From Melampsora larici-populina 98AG31 (taxonomy: Eukaryota > Basidiomycota > Pucciniomycetes > Pucciniales > Melampsoraceae), in contig NW_006768773.1 in assembly GCF_000204055.1 (NCBI RefSeq), positions 1-64,000 of the forward strand: a stretch of DNA of 64,000 nucleotides, given 5' to 3'. Positions 21,961 through 35,137 of this stretch are shown in pieces (the first letter of the stretch is position 1; each line of letters opens with the position of its first letter). The notes under the pieces were generated by a model that saw nothing but the letters and a program-made list of their open reading frames with translations, made no database searches and had not been told where the DNA came from. The translations under genes were made by a program, and so were the position numbers.

Positions 21961-24439
21961 AGTGATATGATGAGGAATGTGATGATAGATTGAATGAGAA
22001 AGAAAGCAAGGAATAAGGAATGAAGACCAGGTATTTATATCGATTCAAAATGGCTTGAAGTTGAAAATTGTTAAATGAAATGGCTGTTGGTATTTCACAC
22101 AAGTGTAACTAACCAACCAATCTCAGCCAATCAACTCGTCTATTTTAATTAGTGGTCTAGGTCAGTCTCCTTGTCGATCATCCGCCTTCTCTTTACCAAG
22201 ACCGGCTTCAAATTTCTAGTCAACGGGATTACGGATAAACTTTGCACTACTGTCATCGGCTGACCACCGCCATCATCAATCATCCGTTTCAGGCCTGACG
22301 ATGGTTAGAGTCTCAGCTTACAAATCTGAACAAATCAGCTCGGGTCGATTGTATAAGCCTTCTTTCGATTCCAAGCCCTCTGCAAGGTCCGTAATATCGA
22401 ACAATCCAGCTTGCTATCGAATCGCAGAAGGCGGTTAGCACATGACCGTACTGGTTGTCGATCCCGTGTTGACTGCCGCCGATGAGGCAGTCTCGTGTTG
22501 CAACAGCAAGTATGTACTCAGGGACGGAATTAGGAAAATAGATGATCAGTATTGCAGCGATGAGACCATCTTCCAAAGGAAATACGGTCATCATAAGGAC
22601 TTGTGGGCGAACAAAGGCTGGCCTCTGATGCTCAATTGAAGCTAGCCAGCCAAATGATGGATCATGTCATGTTCAAAGTAACAGGAAGAATACAATCATC
22701 TGATTGGCAAAAGGTGGATTTATATCGATCTTGGTGATGGCCAACAAACACAAGCAAGACAGGCTATATTATTCATGAATACATCCTGGCTGTGTAATAT
22801 CCTTCTTTCTACCTTGCAAACAAAAAATCATCTAGTTTGCTAGCCTCCAAACCTCTCAGTCGAGTACCACATCTCAGACTCTCACCCACTCTTAGTGAGC
22901 AGCCTTCTCACACAAGAACAGTAATCTTGTGTCTTGTAATTTGGTCTCCAGGCAGAGATATTTTGAATCTCCAATCAGATCAATCAACATCAGATCATCA
23001 ACTGTGGCTGCTAAGTTGGATCATACAGAGCCATGAGGTGGGGTAAGATGAAGTTTTGTGCAAATTCAAAAAACCTACAGTTGCTCCAGTCTAGTCACGA
23101 CCAGACTCGCTCTGCAAAATCGAAATTTGATTACACAAGTTTACACACTGAACTCTTACTTACAAATCATGTGTAAAAAGTCATTTTTGGGCTCTAAGGG
23201 GGGTGTTTGTGTCAGAAATGACTTGGTGAGTCAACCTGCTTGGCCGATTTTTTTTTTTTTTACAAACCTCCAACATTTGGGTCTAGGTACCTAATGGACC
23301 TAATATTAAGTCCGTAAGTACCTTACTTAAGTATTTAAATCCTTAGGTAGCCACTTAAGCTGTTACTTATGTACCTTAAGTAAGTAGGTGGAGCACCTCT
23401 CATCACAACTCCTGGGGTACAGAACAGCATAGACTTGTATTTTTACAATACAAGGGTGAAGTATGCAGTGATAGAGTGAAGAAAAAGAACTTTCGCCGGA
23501 AAAAACCCCTGCAAATTTTTTTTTGGTATTACTGGGACCCCCCAACATTTGGGTCCCGGGGCCGGGGCCGGGGCCGGGCTCTGGTTGTGACTAGACTGGA
23601 GCAACTGTACAGGGAGATGATTGAAAGGAGACTTGGGGAGTTGGTTTGGCAAACATCAATGAATGAGACAAGGAAGAAGGAAAGGATAAATGAAATGAAA
23701 TGGTGAACAGGCATGATGTCATATTACCATTGAAGGTAATATGATCATCTAAGACCCAACCCAACAGTTATATCTTCTACTTTGGATTACCTACATTCCA
23801 ATATCACAATCAGTAATTGAACAGTGACCTACAACTATCTCCATGGTAATGAAGGAATCACTTGGACAAAAACACTAATGGTGGCTGTGCCAATACTTTA
23901 TGAATTACATAACTCTAAAACCAAACAAAACCCTCTCCTACGTGCCTATAACAAAAGTGTATGTTGAAAAGTGGTGAAGAGGAGAGGAGAGAGTGAGAAA
24001 TTCATCAAAAAGCAAGCCAGAACCATAGAGTTAGTAAATGACTTTCCAAAGAAGAATTATGGGAGAATATTCCATGTAACATGTTCATCTCTTCTTAAAA
24101 AAGAAAGAGAACAATGAGACTTTTAAGACAACAGCAACCATAATAAACCAACTTTTTGATGTTTTCCATATATTCTTCCTTAAGAAGACAAAAAGATCCA
24201 CAACTCTTGACACAAAAATCTTGTCTAAGAATAAAATTCAAACACTAATGATCCAAGAATAATTCACATTAACAAAAAATGACAGACACATCAACATGCT
24301 TCAGTTCACCAATCACAGGGTTCTGAAAATATGGTAACCTCAGTGCTACATGACCTTGAATATATATATGGAAAGCTTCTGATGACCAACAACCATCACA
24401 TTGAAACCTTTGATGATCTCTTCGAATTCTTTTTCTAGT
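21961..24439. other. Intergenic region
   Basis: The first part is probably the promoter of the Ser/Pro-rich gene. An open frame at 22313-22594 (-) reads without recognisable domains and may be a decayed gene. At 23285-23395 there is a run of TTAAGTACC-like inverted units. At 23551-23580 three consecutive GGGGCC units form a G-rich tract. The rest is AT-rich and featureless. Confidence 0.35.
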
Positions 24440-26543
24440 ACAGCTATTCACGAAATTCGTGTCCTGTTCGCATTTTTTTCTTTCTTTTTCCCCCCGCAAA
24501 TACAGCTGCCGCGCAGCGCAGCAAACCTGTATCACCCCGTGGAATTGGTCAACCCCGAACCCCGGGATCTCTTAAGACACATCCTCCCCCTGGTTTGGTG
24601 CTCGCCACGTCGGCAATTTTCACATCCAATCCGCACGCCGAGTGATCACGATTGATCTCTCTTCAGTTTCACTTTCACTTTTGACTTATCAACTTATCAA
24701 CCTCAATTCACATACAGATCCGTAAGTTTACATGTCTCTCAATTCTTCAAAATGATTGATTTGAATAACTAACTGACCTTGAGACTCCTTTTTTATATAT
24801 AGTATGGATGGATGTCAAAAGCTAAAGCAAGATCTATAGGACTTAAATCAAATGTGAAGGTAAGGAGTTCATTAAAGATAAATCACCACCATGGAAAGAA
24901 ATGCAAATCGAGATATATCCATCGGTAAGTGATTATAAACTTCCTTGAAAAGCTATTAACATCATTTCAAATTCTGATTCTTATGTTTCTGTAAACCTTT
25001 CTCCTTCTCCTTGGAAGTCATAGTCACTGGTTTACTTTGTTTACAAGCACATCCATCTGGAGCCAAACATTTTACTTGTTCAGTTGATGTGCTATGCAAT
25101 TCATCCAATCTTGTACTTGTTTTAAAAAAGGCCAATCATCCCGTCGTCGAATTGGATGAATACAAAGTCACTTGCGCCACCAGATCTGTAAAGAGTCTTC
25201 CGCAAGCCAAATGCCCGACTAAATCAGACGTCAGCAATGCTAGCTTTGCTCATAAATTTAAAGCTTTCAAGGGTTCCAGATATCTGGGTCGAGAGCTCTT
25301 TCTACTCGCAGTGTGTGCTCCCCAGCAGGTTCTTGGGTCCAGATAACATGATCTTACAAGAACAAAGTATTCCTTGCACCAGAACACATTAACCAAACCA
25401 CGACGCCAAATTAAAAACCTTATTAACACATCAATGCGTGTGCTTTGAATAACACTTTGAAACGAAGGGTATATCAAGCTTTGTCGTCCGTTTGCAGTTG
25501 GAATTTTATGAGGCACCGATCCTCAAGAAACCCTCAACACTCAGGAACACCACCTCTTGTTTTATGAGATGAACGGAGGCTGTTCATCTGAGAAATCCTT
25601 GGAGGTTTAGACTGGACTTCATGGTGCAGGCACCAAAGCCAGCAACTGATACAAGTTGTCAAAAGAAATCGATTTTTTGGTGTTTAAGATGTATATCATC
25701 CATATCTCTTTCATATATCTCCCCTCAAGTCATGGTTTGCAAATCCAACTAAGTCATGATTTGACCAGGTTGTTAATCATACCAAAGAATTATGAAATAT
25801 TCTAATCAGTAAAAGGAAAATGAGAATGAAGGTGTGAATTGATGAGAAAAAGATACAGCATAATATTGATAACATTTTTTTCAATAACTCAATAACACAC
25901 AAATCAATTATGAAAAGTCTTTTAGAAGGCTACATTGTCTACATGTAAATAATCCATTCAAGAAACCAATCACTCATCACCTCAAAACATTTAGATATCC
26001 AGATATTCAAGTTTGGTTGATCTTTCATCGATTCCAGAGTGAACTATAGCACCGCCATCATCATTTTGATGAGTTGATCGATCAGATAGATTTTGGTTTG
26101 ATTAGATTGGATCAATACTTATTTTTTGGTTCCGAATGGACGTGCTTTAAGTGACATGAACCAGTGACAAGATTTTTCCATAACCTCAAAGAAAAAAAAT
26201 TACGAACACATAAGAATCAGAATTCGAAACAAGGATGATAGCTTTTCAAGGAAGTTTATATTGACTTACTAAATTGATTTCCAGTTTGTGATTCGTATGT
26301 GAATTGAAGGAGAGTGAAGTAGATAAGTTGGTAAGGATCGATCAGAATCACCAATGTGCGGATTGGTTGTGAAAATTTTCAATGTGGCGAATACGGAATT
26401 GGAGGGAGGATGTGGCCCGCGGGGTTCGGGGTTGACCAATTCCACGGGGTGATACAGGTTTGCTGCGCTGCGCGTCAGCTGTATTTGCGGGGGAAAAAGA
26501 CAGAAAAAAGTGCGAACAGGACACAAATTTCGTGAATAGCTGT
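24440..26543. repeat. 2.1-kb inverted repeat with similar divergent arms
   Basis: The left arm starts ACAGCTATTCACGAAATT at 24440, and the right arm ends with its reverse complement at 26543. Similarity continues inward for at least 200 bp (GTGTCCTGTTCGCA, CCCCGTGGAATTGGTC, CATCCTCCC). Further in it reappears as shared TATAAACTTCCTTGAAAAGCT on both sides (about 24937 and 26250). The arms are 80-90% alike by eye. No target duplication is evident. An open frame at 25011-25346 (+) in the centre encodes a Cys-containing protein I do not recognise. It could be a transposon with a captured gene or an inverted gene duplication. Confidence 0.55.
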
Positions 26544-26585
26544 AATTCCTGATTTTCAAAACAAGATTTATGATTAGGCTGGTTA

Positions 26586-27401
26586 CACTACAAGAAATAT
26601 AATATTTTCTGGGCAGAAAATTACATTATTGATACACAAAAATATTGAGAGGCCAGGCAAAGGGCAAAAAATAAATAAAAATATGCATCTTGTTCCCTGC
26701 GTTGAGAACTTCACTCTCCATATTTTTCCGTATTTTTACAGTCCATATTGATAAGTGTACTAACAATAAACCTTCATAATCATCCAATTACAACCTGTAA
26801 CAAGCACTGAAATTTGGCTCATTAGTGTTTAGAGAAACTTTTGATTTCTGAAAAAACTCATAACTTTTTCAATTCCGGGCCAGAACGCTCGATTTTGAGT
26901 GCATTGGCAAGCTGGAATGGTCCTCCAAATAGTTCATAATAAGACCACACAGCATGCTGGTCTGCTAAAAAGGATATCATCTTTTTTATACATTTGTACA
27001 TACAGATCCATAGAATGTGTGTCATACTAGCTACATAGTTATTGTCATTGTGAAAGTTTGAGAACGGGAGTTGGGCTTTCTAATGCACCTAAAATCAAGT
27101 GTTTTGAGGCAGATTTGACAAAGTTATGGGTGTTTTCAGAATTCAAAAGTTTCTCTAAACACTAATGAGCCAAATTTCAGTGCTTGTTACAGGTTGTAAT
27201 TGGATGATTATCAAGGTTTATTGTTAGTACACTTATCAATATGGACTGTAAAAATACGGAGAAATATGGAGAGTGAAGCTCTCAATGCAGGGAACAAGAT
27301 GCATATTTTTATTTATTTTTTGCCCTTCTCCTGGCCTCTCAATATTTCTGTATATCAATAATTTAATTTTCTGCCCAGAAAATATTATATTTCTTGTAGT
27401 G
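26586..27401. mobile_element. CACTA-like palindromic element, copy A, 816 bp
   Basis: It starts CACTACAAGAAATATAAT and ends with the inverse, flanked by TTA on both sides (26583-26585 and 27402-27404). Inverted similarity extends through nearly the whole element: the motifs TTTTCTGGGCAG, TGTACTAACAATAAACC, TTACAACCTGTAACAAGC and GAGCCAAATTTCAG occur in both halves. It has no transposase. Length is exactly 816 bp, the same as two other copies in this window (38152 and 61703). Confidence 0.85.
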
Positions 27402-27779
27402 TTAAAACGTCAGAAGAAGGTAATGGCAATGAAGTCCAAAATCCCCCTGTGTGTCCTTTCATTGCTGATCTCACAAAGGGTTTATTGGGATGAAACTTGA
27501 GGTTTTAGTTCATGGAAAAGCTAAACTGTGTGACTATATCTTTCATTGAAACAGAAAGGCTGTATCTTAATCCAAAAAATATCTATGTGACTACATATGA
27601 AACAGTTTCAAATGCAAATAACTATCTTTGCAGGGAAGATACAGCTCATCAGCCAAACATTTAGATGAATGCTGTGGCTTCCTAATGAACCAATGATAGA
27701 GTGTTCTGGCCAAGAATTGCAAAAGATATGAGGGATTGTAGGATCCATATTATTGCCTTGTTACCCACAAGCCAAATTC

Positions 27780-27994
27780 CAATAATGGTTACAGGTTGTA
27801 ATTTGATGATCCTGGAGGTTTTTTGTTAGTACAATCAAGAATTTGCACACTCAAGATACAACAAAATACTCATATTGAAGGTCTCAACCATGGGAACAAT
27901 GTGCGTTTTTTGTCTCTCTCTTCCTGACTGTCCAATATTTTTATGTGTCAGTATTTATATCTTCTTCCCAGAAAATATTATATCTCTTGTAGTG
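27780..27994. mobile_element. Truncated right half of a CACTA-like element
   Basis: This segment contains GGTTACAGGTTGTAAT, TTGTTAGTAC and ends CAGAAAATATTATATCTCTTGTAGTG, matching the right half of the 816-bp elements. The matching left terminus was not found. It appears to be an older, decayed copy lying next to copy A. Confidence 0.6.
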
Positions 27995-30900
27995 GCACAA
28001 TTTATTTAGTGAACACCTCATAAATCTTCACCTCAGCTGCCCTAATTGTAAATGCTGATAGGGGGAGCTCAAGTTGGGCAAAAAAGACAACCCTTTTACC
28101 TCCCATGAGCCCTTCAAATCCTTTTTTTTACAAAAAAACACTAAAATGTGCTTCTGAATCTCAAGAAGGGTTTTCTACAAATGTATTTTAAAAATTTATA
28201 AATATCATAAGCAGTGTCATTGGATGTAGGGACATTTGTATTTGAGGGATATTTTCCATTTCACTTGAAATCCCCCATGATATACCTCATGAAGTGTAAA
28301 TCAATTCAGGGAAAAAACATACAAAAAAATCTTTGATCAGAAGAAAACTCTTTGAAATTTAAACCTCAGATTTGAAAAGAAAGGTAGTGAGATTGAAGAA
28401 GATATGTATATGGGATCAAATCAAAAGTTTTCAACTGAACTTTTTATACTACTCACTGTCAGGATCAAGATGAGTTATTGAGTTGTGAAGTTAAGGTTTT
28501 TGTATGTAAATGTTGTACATGTATGCATGTAAGTGTAAAATTCAAAGTTCACACCAATTTCTTATTCCTCTTATAACTTTCTTCACACACCTCTGTTACT
28601 AGTGGTCTAAAGTTTGTACATTATTTAATCCATGCTTCTTCGTTGAATGAGCTATCTACTATCCAACTCTGATGTCATTTAACATATGTAATAAGCTGAG
28701 GGCCTCCATTTTTGACAAAATTCACACCTTTTCACCTCTTTACACAGCTATTGCTAACACTCTCTTGCTTCAGTAATGTTACATCATCATATATAACCTT
28801 GAAAATCCAGCAAAATCCTCTTTGCAACCTCAAATATCACTACTACCACCATTACATATGTAAACTACCCGTAAAACCCTTCTTTACCAACTTCAAAAAA
28901 GTACTGTTTTCCTAATAGCTTTTATTCCTCCTTATCAACCATCAAGATTAAAATTGTTACTGTATAATATAATGCTGTTCTTTCATATTACAACCTCACA
29001 AAAAACGTAAGCCTAATATCAATACCCTAAAATCCATTTCCCAGCCTGTATACCTATATTTTTGAATTTTCCTGATGTTTTTGTTTCTTTTCTTTTCACA
29101 ATCCTTCTGCTAACAGTTCACATTGATCTTAATAAGTTAATTGAAATATGTGACCTCATCATAATTTAATGTACAATTCATAATCCTTAAAGAGCTTCTA
29201 TTGATCAGATTCCATCAATTTTAAGTTTTTCTTTGCACCAAACTTTTCTAATAACTCGGCAAACTACTTGTGATTAATTTTCTTTGGTTGATCCCATGAA
29301 TTGATCACCAAAAATGTCAAAAGCTCAATGGTTTGATTTTGGCCTTGGAGGTCAAGAAAAACAATTGCCTTTGACTTTTACACCACAGTGAGCCAAGTGG
29401 CAGAGCTACCAAGTCTTTGATCAGAATTTCAAGGTGAGCTCTCACAGTAGGAGGGCAGCCATAGCCAAAGTGATGAATTTGGTGGAAGGTGTGCTGTCTG
29501 AAATCTGAAACTTGTCATTACCTTTATGCAGAGTTGAGCCATTGACAAAGCCCTGGATTTTGAGACTGGAGGAAACCCACACTCCTTGAATAGCATTGGA
29601 AGCACTGGGACATTGTTTGTTGCAGGCCTCAAAAAGCTTCTGTTTGGATAAAAACCAGGGAATGTTCTGTGGCTGGCAGATGAATTTTTTACCAAATTTG
29701 GGGTTGTAATTGGTGTACTTGAGGACTGGGGACTTTTACTTGCTGAGTCTGTGTCCTCCGGGTCCTTGCTTCTTTGGATCAGGCAAGTCTGGGACCTGAA
29801 GTTGCCAAAGGTTTGAAACCTGGAATGTCTGTTTGTTGCTGATGTCCGGACCACACAGGTTTGAAGCAGATGCCGCAGACTCAGGGGCCGGGGCCACTTC
29901 ATCCTCAAATTTGACTGGGGATTCTGACCAAAGATACAAAAAAACATCATAATAATAAGCCACTGAGGTTCCATATAACAAGGTGGTAGTTGGGGCTGGG
30001 GTGACTCTTACCTGGGGCAGGGATGATGACATCAAGGATATCAAGCAGCAGATCTACAAAAATTGACAAATGCAAAAACAAAGAGCAACATCAGATCAGA
30101 CATATGATATTTTGCGGTGTGTGAACAGTCAACTTCTTACCTGGGGAAGGGTTATCATTCCTGGACACCAAAGGATGAGCAGTTGATTTGGCTTACAGGC
30201 CTCTTCAATGGTGAAGTTTCAGCCCTGGGTAAGTGAGCATTACCCAAGGATGTTGTGTACAAGATCAAAGTACTTGCCAAGGCTGGGTGTTGACAAGATT
30301 GAGAAGTTTTGAAAAAGGACTGATAGAGGGGTTGATAGACAAGACCAAAGATGACTGGGAGGAATTGGATGGGGCAATGCCACTTGGGGATGTCTCCCAG
30401 GCAGATGTGAAGGTGACATGGCAGACAAATAGGCCAGAGCAGGTTGACATGGACTGTATGGAGGGGGTAAGTTTCCAGAAAAATCCAAAAGACCCGGGAG
30501 CAGTGTAGCTGCGCTGGGGGTGGACAAGATCCTGCATGGATGAAGGATGTCAACAATGGTTATATGAAAACAAAGAAAAATTCAATGACTTACTGGTCTC
30601 TCGTCATGCTTCGAGCTACCAGGGCCTGGTATCTGCATGTGCAAATCACCCATGGTGGAGATTGGGCTTGTGGGTGATTGATTTGGTTTTTGGCTGGTCT
30701 TCAATGGTCATGAAACAAATCAAAACAAGTTAATTTCAGTGAAAAAAGATTGGAGAGCAAAAAAAAGGATAAAGAATGAAAGGACAAACATTGCTAGTTT
30801 TTGGATGGCCATGGTGTAAGGCTGTAAGATTTTGATTCTTCAAATTGAGTGAATCTATCTTTTCTGGGGATGTTGATAGGACCAGGCCGCCACCTTTTTG

Positions 30901-32723
30901 TTGAAATCCAATCAAGACAGGTCTAAGTGTAGTACTTACAAGTCTAGTCCGAAAAGGTTACGATGTTAGGTTATAGCAGTGTAGGGTTAGGATGACTGGT
31001 CTCAGAGTGGTTTTCAGGTTTGACGGTTAATCATCCCAATCAATGTTATCGAAAATCTTCCCCAATTTGTTTTGAGTGTTTTCCTTTTTGGCGCTATGAG
31101 TAAAATATAGGTGTACTAAATCCTGCTCTAAGGAATAGTCACCTGTGGCTACTAGATCTTTGGAGCAGTACCCGAGTAAAGTAGTGTAATTTCCCTTGGG
31201 TAAAAGCCGCTTCATCACTGTAGATTCCTGGACTTGTCAGACGCATCTCCAGATTTGTTTCCAAGGCTGATTTTCACAAGTCTACACAAAGACCAATCTA
31301 CGCATCAGCAGACACGTCTGCAGACTGTTTACACAAGGCCATGGCCCACACCTGAGTCCACTGCTGAGCTACACCCACCAATTGCTCAACTTCACAAACC
31401 CGTTGCTCAACTTCACAAACCAACCCAAACTTCCAAACCTCAAAGTTTCAAACTCATCAACACTCGTCACACCTCACCACCTCATGAAGCTCCCACCTCT
31501 CATCGCTTGAGAAACAATCAATCAACACTCAATCGGTTTTGCAGGAACGGCGTTTGAAGATTCCAGATCCACTCAAACTATCATCGATCAATTAGAACAA
31601 CCCATTCACCCTCAATTTTCTACTTGTCATTTGCAAAGCTTAACAATTCAATCAAGAAGACTCTTCAATGAATGCGTGCTATCAAAACGTGGATCAGAAT
31701 CAAGTCTTACAAAACCGACAGCTTGGTCAAGTCTTGTTTCATATCTGAGATCGACTTGGATTGATCCAAACTAGAATTCTGATTTATCTTTTCATGTCAT
31801 TTGGGTGTGAGTTTTCTGGAAAAAGAATTGCTAAACAATTATCATGATACTAATTATGTTTTTTTGATTTGAAATTCTACGCATGTTCAAGTTGAAGTTC
31901 TTACAGATCAAATTTACTTGTTTCACGTCTTTCTTTCCACGACATCACCTAAGAATGATTCCTATGCCCAAAAATCATATTGCAGAAAGTAAAATTGTTG
32001 TTGCGACTTCCTTTTTTTAAGTGTGTGTCACATCACATCAAATCATTTTGGAAAGTAATAGTAGGAATCGTATTTGTGGACTTTTGTAAGCCGCATCCGC
32101 TTTTGTCAGCCGCCTCCGAGATTGTTGAGCTTGGCAATGGAGTATTACAAATACAAAGAAAATTGTAGTTCAGAAGATTGATGATCATGATTGATCACAA
32201 GCGCAAATAGCCAAATTGTGAAGGTCCTTGTGAAGGTCCTCCATACACATACAGATGACCAAGGGTATATATTTGTATATAATTTTTTAGATAGGAGGCT
32301 GTCCTCAGACATGTTTATCGAATTGATTATAATCGCTCTATCGCTTGGTCTGATACCAATTTGATTTGCTATTTGCAAACACTTTCTTTGAAAATAACGA
32401 TTGAAACCAACTTGAAAGCATTCATTGCACTAAACATACTACATGTATATGTAACCTTACTCATTTGAATTGGTTGTACGCAAGAGTCTTTATCTACAGT
32501 GTTGAAAAGACTGAAAAAAACAAAAAATGGAACAAGATTTCTTGAAGGAACTCTCATTTTGGATACTTTCAAACCATTCAAATCCTTACACCGGAGCTCA
32601 CTTGACATCAAACATGATTATGATCACTTCCGTCAAAGAAGGTAAAAAAATAAGTCGCGTCAGAAATTCAAATAATGTAGGATTGTATTTTATAAGAAGC
32701 ACAAACTTCACTGGTCCCATATT
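27995..32723. other. Long region of unassigned or decayed sequence
   Basis: AT-rich sequence without a gene I can support. Open frames at 29429-30044 (-), 30155-30556 (-) and 30233-30508 (+) show no recognisable domains, and probable remnants overlap on both strands, so coding assignment is unsafe. A GGGGG-CTCAAGTTGGG fragment near 28062 resembles the end of the miniature element at 1930. A hAT-related segment lies at 31020-31600 and is listed separately. Confidence 0.35.
31020..31600 (-). pseudogene. hAT-related fragment, inverted copy of 49060-49500
   Basis: On the minus strand an open frame (31218 to 31027) starts MMKRLLPKGNYTTLLGY. The segment upstream of it, up to about 31600, is about 90% identical by eye to the plus-strand segment ending at 49450, where the same MKRLLP frame leads into a hAT C-terminal domain. 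This copy diverges after VATGDYS and has lost the dimerisation domain. Confidence 0.5.
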
Positions 32724-35137
32724 TTAAGTCTCATCATCTTCAATACCAATACTACCAAGCCCATGCCACTCTGGTTCGTCTTCTTCCGGGTTTTCATCCG
32801 ACTTGTCCTGATCTTTTTCAAAGTTTGTATCTTCTTGGTCAGATTCATGCACAGACATGTGATCATCTTCACCGGGTATTTTTTCCAGTTTGAACAGTCC
32901 GGCGTTCACATCATTCAGCCATAGATTACGCCGGCTGTTGGTCATGGCATTAAATCCTAGCTGCAAGACTTCGGAAGGAAGAGTCGATCCAGGTAGTTGT
33001 ACCATCTTGATGTTGTATCCCTTTTTGATCAATCGAGCGGCAGGGTCTGTTCCTCGAGGAAATCCTTGAGAAGGTGAGGTTTTCAATGCCTTTTCTGTAG
33101 AAATCAATCATTTTGTTGTTTGTCAGCGCTCCTTGAATATAGCCCAATAGAATCAGGAGGAAATAGTGAAAGAAAAAGCGTACTCAATTTGGCACGCAAC
33201 AATTTTGCAAGTTTCCCTTTCGTCTCATCTGCCGAAGAAACCGGAGCAGTCGTAGATTTCTTGTTCTTACCAATAACCTTTGCAACAGCTTGGTCCACGG
33301 ACTGACCTTGGGTCTGTGCAGCAAATATAGTTTGAAAGTTACACTTCTCACGGACATACTTAGCCATGTCTTTGTGTGAGGTATACTCTCTGCACCACCC
33401 AGGAGCCTCTGAATCTCCCTTGGTAGACGTGTAGGTACTACTAGCAATGAAGTAATACGCAAAATCCATGTGATTGGATTGGGTTTCGATCTATGTATGA
33501 CATATGGATAAACATTCCATCAATTGAATTGAATAAATGTAAGCAAGTGGTCAAAGTGAAAAAGTAGATTCAAATATCACACCTGATTGTGAAGCTTCTG
33601 TACACACTTCAAAGACTTCTTATTATAGTTCGCTAATGATGTTCCTTGTGGTATACCAGCAGCCACCTTTGCATATACTTTGGCTACCTTCGATTTGCAG
33701 ACCATGCGATCATATAAGGCTTGCAGGTTGGCTCTCTCTTCAGTAGTTAACTTGATTGACTTTTCACATCTATCGGATTGTTAATCTTCGTCCTTGTTGT
33801 CCTCATCGTCGGTATGATCTGAAGCTTTTGGATCAGGCAGGCCAGAAAGCAAGTAGAAAATGGGCGGATGGAAGACACGTTTTTCGTCATCGGACAGCGA
33901 TTTCCACATTGCTGCTGTTTCACGATTTCGTTCACCTAATGCTTTTTTCTGGCTTGTGCGAGGCACTGTTGACCAAGATGATATAACTCACAAGGTAAGC
34001 AGGCAAAAATATAGACGCAGTTGCAAAAGATTTACTTACTCCTTGCCTCAAGAGCCCGGGTAGCATAACTCTGCCAAAGCCGCAAACAATCCGGAGACCG
34101 GGTTCCACCTAGCTCTCCACTATTGATTGAATCACATAACCAGTCAATAAATATCAATCTATATGTGCTATTTGACATAAAGGGAGGCTTTCTCACATGG
34201 CTTTATTCAATGTGAATAAGGAGACCCCGCCCATGATCGCAAGCATAGCTTTCACCGTGTCCGGGTAGTGTTCGCTCGTCGACGAGCGCGCACGACTTCC
34301 CTTTCTGCCTCAAAGGGAGTTGGTGTGCGCTCGTCGACTAGCAAAGCCTACACAGACACGGTGTTTGTGTTGTTTGTACAATTTCTGGATTGCTTTGAGC
34401 TCGTCCAAGATGTGTGCCAGTACCGCGGAGCTGTGGGGTGGGTGATCAAGTTCATACTGTGCAATACGTGAGTCGTGCCACTGTTTAACCTGACTCTGAT
34501 AGGTTTTGATTGTTGGAAGAACAGGATCAACGATTTCAGATTCGGGGAGGTGGCTGAAATCTTGGACGTTGTTAAGTGTGGAATTTCCAGTGCTGAGTGT
34601 CAAATTGGCTCTAGGGGGAGTCGTTGCGATACTGTTTCGAAGACGTTCTAGAATTGACTCGTCATCGTCGTCATCATCATCATCAATATCAGGAAAGACA
34701 TCCTCATCGTCATGTTGGGTTTCATTGGTGTCGATGCGAACTCGTTTTGAAGGCCTGCTGCTAGCTTTCTTAGCTCTGGAGCGATTGTGCAAGATTTTTG
34801 CGGTCGGTTCTTTGTCATGATTGGTTGTAGATTGTTCGGATTCTGAATTGTCCGGATTGGGCTGGTACATATCGTCATCGGGAGTTTCATTTTCGGAATC
34901 TGAGTGTGAATGTAAATTATTAGACTGATGGTTGGTGGAAGCTGAGGCGCCTTTGCGTTTAGTGCTGCCACGAGTTGAACGAGTGTCCAAATTGGTTTGG
35001 GTAGCGGATGGCGTTGGAAGCGTAGCTGCGGCTGATTTCTTATTCTTGGCAATTGACGATGAAGTGTTGTTGGATTCAATATGAGGAAGGGTACATTGCG
35101 GTTGAGATGGACGATGTTTGGAGCGGGTGATAGGCAT
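32724..35137 (-). pseudogene. Multi-exon nuclear-type protein with HMG-like segment, one in-frame stop
   Basis: Exons read on the minus strand from MPITRSKHR (35137). Exon 1 runs to about 34352 and encodes a Ser/Asn-rich region with an acidic run of about nine Asp and a helical end (SAVLAHILDELKAIQKLY). Later exons encode TVKAMLAIMGGVSLFTL, then CLRLWQSYATRALEA. Next comes an HMG-box-like stretch (GERNRETAAMWKSLSDDEK) at about 33880-33960, then FAYYFIASS ... REYTSHKDM at 33200-33460, and a C-terminal acidic exon ending at 32724. Between the HMG-like exon and the next coding stretch a TAA at 33781-33783 interrupts an otherwise open frame. All later exons remain open. The gene is either recently inactivated or ends there in some isoform. 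The family looks like an expanded rust-specific one; its function is unknown. Confidence 0.55.

Noticed and set aside
24780..25346. Possible small basic-protein gene (MSKAKARSIGLKSNVK) spliced to the frame at 25011
   Set aside because: The splice phases between the two candidate exons do not match, so the joint model is not supported.
29429..30556. Overlapping open frames of 90-181 codons on both strands
   Set aside because: No recognisable domain, overlapping frames on both strands and no consistent splice structure; treated as decayed mobile DNA.
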